Source: Methanoperedens sp049303315
GTDB lineage: Archaea; Halobacteriota; Methanosarcinia; Methanosarcinales; Methanoperedenaceae
DNA: 9,949 nt
Reading direction: 5' to 3'
NCBI GenBank assembly: GCA_049303315.1
Contig: JBAQMZ010000056.1
Coordinates: forward strand, 1-9,949
The notes beneath the pieces were generated by a model. That model was not told the DNA's origin, ran no database searches, and saw only the letters and a program-made list of their open reading frames with translations. Of this stretch, positions 5,247 to 9,949 are shown piece after piece; the stretch's first letter is position 1; each line of letters opens with the position of its first letter. The position numbers and the translations under genes were made by a program.

Positions 5247-8126
5247 TCAATCGTAATTTTTCAGTTCGTTTATTTTCTTATATAGGAATTTAATTTGTCT
5301 TGTCAGCATTACTACCTTGTGCGCTTTAATCCCATAATTAGCATCAATGTTTTTTGTAACCTGTTTCATTTCCTCGTCCGATGGTGTGCCAATATCGCTA
5401 TATGGTCGTTTCAGAATATCACAAACTCTTTTAGTTATCTGACTTTCAAGCTCATCACATTTTTGTATTGAGTCATTCTTTTTAGACTCCAAGAATTTTT
5501 TAAATCCATGCTGAATAAACTTGGTAAATTTTTCCTCATCAATGTTCGGATTTTTAATATAGCATTGGTAAAATTCTAATTCTTCCGGGAATTGATCGGC
5601 TTGTTTTTTATCAACACTTATTCCAGCCTCGCTAAAATTACTGAGCAGCGTTTCGATATCTGTAGAATTCCATGTCACAGTGTCTCTTTCCTGTTCAAAA
5701 GGCTTTTCAAAATCTGAGATAACAATCGTTCCATCTTTCTTGATGGCACGTAGCATATTTATTAGTACATATGGAAGATAGAGAGGATCAACTTCGTGCA
5801 GGAGCAGGATTGCAGATACTACATCATACTGATTTTTAAAATTCATTGAGGCTGCATTTACAACATTAAAACTGGCATTTATTTTGAATTTGGACGCGCA
5901 TTCTCTGGCTTCATTAAAGCATTTATCCGAGCAATCGGTGCCATTATAATATATTTTATCTAGATTTTTTTCAATTTTTTTCAACACATGAAGGCTGCGC
6001 CCGTTCCCGCAACCCACGTCAAGCCATTGGATTTTCCTACCATCTGCAACAAGTCCATGAAGATAAGTTCTCAGGAATTCTAATGTCTTGGATTCTGCAT
6101 CGTGGGAACCTTTTTTTACTTCTTTTTGTTTAATCGGGCTGAAATTGTCGTTGATCACGGATATTAAATCGTATTCAAAAGGAATGTTTATTCGGCGCTC
6201 TGTTTCTTTAATTTCTTTGGTTTTATCTTTTTGCAGTTCCTTTTCGATATTAGGCTGCAAATACGTCAAAGCAAGTTCAACCTTGCTAAGTCTATCCACA
6301 AGCTCTTCTTCTTCATTTATTTCCTTTATAATCTCGCAAGCATGTCCTCTTTTATCTTCTGGAAGAAGCTTACAGAATTCTCCAAGGATATTTGTAATTC
6401 TGGATACGCTTTTTTCGGATTTCAGGTAATCCTTTTCAGACAGCGTTCCGGCTAACAGGTTTACCTCTTTACCAAGGGATTCGTATGGTGTCCCTGTACC
6501 TCTTGCCGTCTTGCAAATCTCCTTTGTCTTCTCCTGTATCTCCCCTATAATCCCCTTAATTCTTTCATCAATAATCGGCAGCCCCCTCCGTAACGCCCCT
6601 GCCGCGCCGGGCGCCGAATCTTCCACTTCGGTAATCAAATCGGCGGCGCGCTCGCAGTATTTCCTGTACGCGTTGAGTTCGAACTTGCTTTCATCAAAAG
6701 TCTTTGCTTTCTGTGCTTCCTTCAGCGCATTCGATAGGTTCTCCACAGCTTCAAGAAGCTTTTCTTTACTTTTGGAGCCTTCAACTGCTCCCTTTGCATC
6801 ATCTATATACCTCTTAACATCAGCCTCAGCTTCTTCTTTCCTGAACGTTATCGCATAGAACGAGCGGTAAAACGGAAGACAAAACTTTGCAGGTTCAGAC
6901 CATGCCTCCTGCTGTGTAGAATTCTCAAAATATCCAATAGCTTCTTCTATAAGTTTTTTAAAACCATTATAATTCACCGCATTTGTTGCCTTGAAAATTG
7001 AGGCTTTGCCCAGTGAATGATACGCAGATGCTCTCACGTCACGGTCATCATCGGAAGTGAGCCTGTGAAGGTCAGCCCATGTCTCATCCTGGTGTTTTTC
7101 GGGTATGGAGGAAAATGCTGCGCCGAGGGCAGAAGCAGCACCCCTTCGCACATAATCGTCTTTGTCCTGTGTGAGTTCAATCAGGTCTTGACATGCCTCT
7201 TCTCTGTGTTCTTCGGGTATGGCGGAAAAAGCTGCACCAAGGGCTTCTGCAGTTCCCCTTCGCACATCATTGTCTTTGTGCTGCTTGAGTTTATGCAGGT
7301 CAGCCCATGCCTCATGTTTGTGTTTTTTAGGTATGGCGGAAAAGGCGGCGCTGAGGGAATTAGCAGTTCCTCTTCGCACATAATCGTCTTTGTCCCGCGT
7401 GAGTTTAATCAGGTCAGTCCATGCCTCATGTTTGTAATCTTCAGGTATTGCAGAAAAAACGACACCAAGGGCAAATGCAACGCCCCATCGTACATAATTG
7501 TTTTTGTCCTCTGTGAGTTCATGCAGGTCAGCCCATGCCTCATGTTTGTGTTTTTCGGGTATGACGGAAAAGGCGGTACTCAGGGAATTAGCAGCTCCTC
7601 TTCGCACATAATCGTCTATGTCCCGCATGAGTTTAATCAGGTCAGTCCATGCCTCGTGTTTGTGCTCTTCGGGTAAGGCGGAAAAAGCTGCACCAAGGGC
7701 TTCTGCAGTTCCCCTTCGCACATAATCATCTTTGTCCTGCGTGAGTTTAATCAGGTCAGCCCATGCCTCATGTTTGTATTCTTCAGGTATTGCAGAAAAA
7801 ACGGCGCCAAGGGCAAATGCAACGCCCCATCGTACATAATCGTTTTTGTCCTCTGTGAGTTCATGCAGGTCAGCCCATGCCTCATGTTTGTGTTCTTCGG
7901 GTATGGCAGAAAAAGCTGCGCCGAGGGAATTAGCAGCGCGCCATCGCACAGAATCGTCTTTGTGCTGCGTGAGTTCATGCAGGTCTTCCCATGCCTGTTC
8001 CTTATCCTCAAAAATTGCAAAAGATCTGCCAAGCTGTTCTGCTGCCTCTTTGCGCTCCTCTACTTTTTTGCTTCGTGATTTCCTGTGGATTTCAGGTTGC
8101 TCAACCAAGTTGTGACCACCGTACAA
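5247..8126 (-). CDS. HEAT-repeat protein fused to a SAM-dependent methyltransferase
   Basis: The 959-residue chain has three parts. Residues about 41-376 are nine HEAT-type repeats of 38 residues, each of the form HEAWADLhELT-DKDDYVRrG-A-ALGAAFSAIPEE, expected to form a protein-binding solenoid. Residues about 377-660 are a charged helical domain (FCLPFYRSFYAITF, AVENLSNALKEAQ, RRGLPIIDERIKGII) that I recall from HEAT proteins of Methanosarcinales. Residues about 670-850 are a class I methyltransferase: motif I WLDVGCGNG (701-709), acidic D731 after the second strand, YDVVSA and LLLHEV (767-779), and the late strand GTIVISDF. The last 100 residues are helical. There is no signal peptide or membrane segment, so it should be cytosolic. 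The substrate is unknown. The first codon is TTG (8124-8126) after an in-frame stop at 8139-8141; the TTG at residue 7 (8106-8108), preceded by GGTGGT, is an alternative. No ATG precedes the repeats. Confidence 0.85.
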   Translation of the reverse strand: MYGGHNLVEQPEIHRKSRSKKVEERKEAAEQLGRSFAIFEDKEQAWEDLHELTQHKDDSVRWRAANSLGAAFSAIPEEHKHEAWADLHELTEDKNDYVRWGVAFALGAVFSAIPEEYKHEAWADLIKLTQDKDDYVRRGTAEALGAAFSALPEEHKHEAWTDLIKLMRDIDDYVRRGAANSLSTAFSVIPEKHKHEAWADLHELTEDKNNYVRWGVAFALGVVFSAIPEDYKHEAWTDLIKLTRDKDDYVRRGTANSLSAAFSAIPKKHKHEAWADLHKLKQHKDNDVRRGTAEALGAAFSAIPEEHREEACQDLIELTQDKDDYVRRGAASALGAAFSSIPEKHQDETWADLHRLTSDDDRDVRASAYHSLGKASIFKATNAVNYNGFKKLIEEAIGYFENSTQQEAWSEPAKFCLPFYRSFYAITFRKEEAEADVKRYIDDAKGAVEGSKSKEKLLEAVENLSNALKEAQKAKTFDESKFELNAYRKYCERAADLITEVEDSAPGAAGALRRGLPIIDERIKGIIGEIQEKTKEICKTARGTGTPYESLGKEVNLLAGTLSEKDYLKSEKSVSRITNILGEFCKLLPEDKRGHACEIIKEINEEEELVDRLSKVELALTYLQPNIEKELQKDKTKEIKETERRINIPFEYDLISVINDNFSPIKQKEVKKGSHDAESKTLEFLRTYLHGLVADGRKIQWLDVGCGNGRSLHVLKKIEKNLDKIYYNGTDCSDKCFNEARECASKFKINASFNVVNAASMNFKNQYDVVSAILLLHEVDPLYLPYVLINMLRAIKKDGTIVISDFEKPFEQERDTVTWNSTDIETLLSNFSEAGISVDKKQADQFPEELEFYQCYIKNPNIDEEKFTKFIQHGFKKFLESKKNDSIQKCDELESQITKRVCDILKRPYSDIGTPSDEEMKQVTKNIDANYGIKAHKVVMLTRQIKFLYKKINELKNYD
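6999..8006 (-). repeat. Nine 114-bp tandem repeats encoding the HEAT array
   Basis: The DNA has a period of 114 bp (38 codons). Neighbouring units are highly alike, for example repeated gtcagcccatgcctcatgtt words on the plus strand. Similarity is not simply between neighbours: unit 2 matches unit 5, unit 4 matches unit 6, and unit 3 matches unit 7. That indicates duplication of blocks of units. The ninth unit and first unit are most diverged. Confidence 0.85.
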
Positions 8127-8422
8127 CTTATAGCAGCTTTACATTTAAAATTGTTTTGATTATTTTCATTTCTGTGGTCGTTTTGGGTTCGAAACTGAAA
8201 GTGGTTATTTTGAATAATTAGAGTTCGTACGAGTTCGTATTAGTTCGCTGTTAATTGGTTTTGCCTACGCTGGCGGATTTTGAAAAATGGTCGCATCGGT
8301 AACATATTGGCGCCGGGAATTTAATATTTTAAGAGTGATAAATGTGTGGCGCTATCCACTGAGAAATCATCTGAGGTTTATACTTTCCTCATTGAAAAAA
8401 ATATATGTGTACATGCACATTA
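8127..8422. other. Intergenic region upstream of the HEAT gene
   Basis: No gene is supported here. On the minus strand a TATA-like tttaaatg lies at 8141-8149, 15-25 nt before the TTG start of the HEAT gene. The right arm of the inverted repeat occupies 8220-8251. A plus-strand frame from 8287 overlaps the small gene that follows in another frame and lacks support. Confidence 0.5.
8220..8251. repeat. Right arm of long inverted repeat flanking the HEAT gene
   Basis: This arm has the order gagttcgtac, gagttcgtat, tagttcgctg, that is three near-10-bp repeats, and pairs with 4901-4933 with a single one-base gap. It lies about 95 bp upstream of the HEAT gene start. Confidence 0.85.
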
Positions 8423-8431
8423 ATGGAAAGT

Positions 8432-8605
8432 ATGGCAAAAAAAACTGCAAAAGAAAGCTTTATAGACATCATACCGAAACTCACTAAAAAGAAAGACACG
8501 CTTGCATATATACGCTCGCTGAAGCCCAGCACAGAGCTTGCTGATAATATCGAAGAAGTAATGAAAAAAACGAGAAACACAAAACGTATGCCTCACCCCG
8601 ATTAA
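8432..8605 (+). CDS. Small hypothetical protein (57 aa)
   Basis: I do not recognise this protein. From the ATG at 8432 it has 57 residues, begins MAKKTAKESF, and reads as two or three amphipathic helices with many Lys and Glu and a Pro-rich end (MPHPD). An in-frame ATG at 8423 and one at 8405 would lengthen it; the residues gained before 8423 (MCTCTL) are implausible. A TATA-like aaatatatg at 8398-8406 suits a short-leader start at 8423 or 8432. Its stop codon overlaps the stop of the convergent radical SAM gene by 4 bp. The sensible composition compared with the overlapping frames supports it, but it could still be spurious. Confidence 0.55.
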   Translation: MAKKTAKESFIDIIPKLTKKKDTLAYIRSLKPSTELADNIEEVMKKTRNTKRMPHPD

Positions 8606-9576
8606 AGGTCTATATGCGGATTCAAATCGCATCCCGTACACGGCAGGCACATGGTCTTTGCAACACTTGCATCAAGCCCGTATTTATCAAGTATCCTCCG
8701 TGACATTTTCGCAAGTTTCAGCAGCCTCTGCGCAGTCGGACGCTCAGCCTCCAGTTCACCAAAGCGCAGGGGGTGCACCCCGACGGCTCTTATTATCGGA
8801 ATAACGCCCATCGCTGCCAGTTCCTCGTAGTATTTTTCAACCGTTTCATCCGTCTCGCCGAGCCCGACAATGAAGTTCGTGAACACACGGTTCTTCCCGA
8901 ATATCTTCACTGCATCCTTCAGGCATTCAAGCGTGAAATCAAGAGGAGGTTTCTTACAGTACTTTTCATAAATCTCCCTGTCCATTGTCTCCACATTGTA
9001 TTTTATCTCACTCGCGCCCGCCTCTTTCAAGAGGCGCGATGAATCTTTTGTGGGATAGACCGATACGCCTATGGTAACATTATATTTCCGCAACGCTTTG
9101 ACAAGTTCTACAGCCCTTTCAACTTCTTTTTCAGGCGACACCTCAACCCCTGAGGTTATCGATATTCCTTTCATCTTCCCGAGATTGTATGCCTCTTCAA
9201 CAAGCTTCAGCAGTTCTTCTGTCGATTTAACCTTGCCTTTAAGTTTCGGGACAGGACAGAACTTACAGTCATATATGCAGCGCTCGCTCATGGTGATATA
9301 CGCCTGCTCAGGGCAGTGAATTAATTCTTCTTCGATGCTTCCCCTGACAAGCTCCTTCCCGCCTTTCAATATCACTATACCCCCATCGTCCTTTACAGCG
9401 CGCAGGGGCGAGCCGGAATCGACGACCAGCCTTACCCTGTGTTTTCCAGACCTGAAGAAAAAAGCCTTGCCGCCCGCCCCCGGTCCTGCTGTGGGAATGG
9501 TAAGCCTGCCGAGCAGGGCCGGGTCAATATCGATAGCGCCGATGGATATAAGCTCGGCTTTTATCGCTGCGTTCAT
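8602..9576 (-). CDS. Radical SAM protein, biotin-synthase-related
   Basis: This iron-sulfur enzyme is predicted to cleave S-adenosylmethionine to make a 5'-deoxyadenosyl radical; the substrate is unknown. Counting from the longer possible start at 9672, the cluster motif is C132-x3-C136-x2-C139 (CIYDCKFCP). It is followed by barrel features such as GISITSGVEV, IKYNVETMD and FIVGLGETDETV. A second cysteine group, C342-x2-C345-x2-C348, sits at the very C-terminus and could hold a further cluster. It resembles the archaeal biotin synthase-related group (COG2516 from memory); it is not a methanogenesis gene I can name. I place the start at 9576 (324 residues): a perfect 6-nt Shine-Dalgarno GAGGTG ends 7 nt before it, and MNAAIKAELISIG is where the family core begins. 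The longer start at 9672 has no Shine-Dalgarno and would add a segment made of palindromes. Confidence 0.85.
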   Translation of the reverse strand: MNAAIKAELISIGAIDIDPALLGRLTIPTAGPGAGGKAFFFRSGKHRVRLVVDSGSPLRAVKDDGGIVILKGGKELVRGSIEEELIHCPEQAYITMSERCIYDCKFCPVPKLKGKVKSTEELLKLVEEAYNLGKMKGISITSGVEVSPEKEVERAVELVKALRKYNVTIGVSVYPTKDSSRLLKEAGASEIKYNVETMDREIYEKYCKKPPLDFTLECLKDAVKIFGKNRVFTNFIVGLGETDETVEKYYEELAAMGVIPIIRAVGVHPLRFGELEAERPTAQRLLKLAKMSRRILDKYGLDASVAKTMCLPCTGCDLNPHIDL

Positions 9577-9597
9577 AAAGCGACACCTCGCTTTATG
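9574..9597 (-). promoter_or_regulatory. Hairpin holding the radical SAM start codon and Shine-Dalgarno
   Basis: Arms of 10 bp (9574-9583 and 9588-9597) pair perfectly around a 4-nt loop. On the minus strand the GAGGTG at 9584-9589 occupies the loop and two stem bases, and the ATG at 9574-9576 is paired at the foot of the stem. Folding would hide the start codon, so translation could depend on melting of this stem. Confidence 0.55.
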
Positions 9598-9604
9598 CGG
9601 TATA

Positions 9605-9654
9605 GGGGTATGCAAAGCATACCCCATCTTTTGATAAAACTTTGATAAAGTTTT
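9605..9654 (-). repeat. Two further perfect hairpins in the radical SAM leader
   Basis: ggggtatgc/gcatacccc with 3-nt loop lies at 9605-9625, and aaaacttt/aaagtttt with 3-nt loop at 9636-9654. With the start-codon hairpin they make three perfect short-loop palindromes in 81 bp. If the gene started at 9672 they would be coding; with the favoured start they lie in the untranslated leader. Confidence 0.75.
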
Positions 9655-9684
9655 TTCATACACTTTCACCATGCTTTCATTACA

Positions 9685-9695
9685 TTTAATATTTA
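9685..9695. promoter_or_regulatory. AT-rich element shared by divergent promoters
   Basis: tttaatattta lies 19-29 nt before the ATG of the DUF763-like gene, a good place for its TATA box. Its complement reads taaatattaaa and could serve the radical SAM gene, giving that gene a leader of roughly 85 nt before the ATG at 9576. Confidence 0.4.
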
Positions 9696-9713
9696 GGCAG
9701 CCAAACCTTCTTC

Positions 9714-9896
9714 ATGCGTACCGGCACTGTAAGCCTGCCCCTTCATGGAGGAAAAGCCCCTGCATGGCTCTTTAAGAGAATGGTTAAGCTGGCCGGAGGG
9801 ATAACCGAAGCGCTCATTTATGACCTGAGTTTGACAGTTGACAAATCTTTTTTATCGGGAATGTCTTTTTTAGGGGAATATCTATTTGACAGTTAA
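9714..9896 (+). pseudogene. DUF763 protein gene, truncated after about 35 residues
   Basis: The first 35 residues (MRTGTVSLPLHGGKAPAWLF, then RMVKLAGGITEALI) match the well-conserved N-terminus of the archaeal and bacterial DUF763 family, whose function is unknown and whose members are several hundred residues long. The family continues with a D-E-Y/F-G segment, but here the frame turns into unrelated, AT-rich sequence from about 9819 and stops at 9896. The base composition changes at the same point, as expected for insertion of foreign DNA. The rest of the gene is not in the remaining 50 bp. It is either a disrupted gene with its 3' part beyond the window, or an assembly join. Confidence 0.75.
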
Positions 9897-9949
9897 TAGA
9901 ATTTTACAAAATATCATGACAATTTGCTATATTATTCCTTGATTTTGTA
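9820..9949. mobile_element. Possible end of an inserted element in the DUF763 gene
   Basis: From about 9820 the sequence is AT-rich and non-coding at window scale, with ttgacagtt repeated at 9831-9839 and 9886-9894. The abrupt loss of DUF763 similarity suggests that an insertion sequence or other element begins here and runs past the right edge. No transposase or terminal inverted repeat can be confirmed because the other end is missing. Confidence 0.35.

Noticed and set aside
7017..7676. A 219-codon plus-strand open frame opposite the HEAT repeats
   Set aside because: It is the antisense shadow of the 114-bp repeat array: its own peptide repeats with the same 38-residue period, and it has no start signals.
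8287..8487. 66-codon plus-strand frame before the small gene
   Set aside because: It overlaps the better supported 8432-8605 frame, has an unbalanced composition and no start signal.
9019..9036. 8-bp perfect hairpin inside the radical SAM gene (cgcctctt/aagaggcg)
   Set aside because: It encodes the ordinary LLKEAG segment of the conserved barrel with no extra residues, so it looks like chance and not an inserted palindrome. It also warns that some hairpins here may be chance.

Overview
The window looks like a stretch of a euryarchaeal chromosome, most likely from the Methanosarcinales and possibly a Methanoperedens (ANME-2d) type lineage. This rests on an archaeal-type tyrosine integrase, an archaeal-length-plus phosphoglucosamine mutase, a stand-alone archaeal JAMM protein, a biotin-synthase-related radical SAM protein, a DUF763 N-terminus, TATA-like boxes at leaderless spacing, and a HEAT protein whose middle segment I remember from Methanosarcinales. 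The genus is an inference from memory of protein resemblance, not a search result.

Layout, left to right. Positions 1-1245 hold no convincing gene; they contain three successive tandem-repeat arrays (40-bp, 25-bp and about 70-bp units), a perfect hairpin and short repeated words. An AT-rich integrase gene follows on the minus strand (1246-2379) and diverges from a phosphoglucosamine mutase gene (2458-4014), which carries two in-frame palindrome-bearing segments that look like additions to the family core. Next come a small basic protein with a strong Shine-Dalgarno site (4124-4351) and a convergent JAMM metalloprotease gene (4432-4845), with a shared hairpin between them. A repeat-rich intergenic stretch then leads to the largest gene (5247-8126, minus): nine HEAT repeats, a helical middle domain and a SAM-dependent methyltransferase in one 959-residue chain. 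A 33/32-bp inverted repeat lies on either side of that gene. The right part holds a short hypothetical gene (8432-8605) that overlaps the end of a radical SAM gene (8602-9576) by 4 bp. Last comes the start of a DUF763 gene (from 9714) that loses family resemblance after about 35 residues, as if interrupted by an element running off the window.

Functionally this is a mixture rather than one operon. GlmM-type mutase (amino-sugar synthesis), JAMM protease and radical SAM enzyme are core-type genes, each with its own promoter. The integrase, tandem arrays, flanking inverted repeats, palindromic inserts and broken DUF763 gene point to repeated mobile-element or repeat activity. The best candidate for an undescribed function is the HEAT-methyltransferase fusion.
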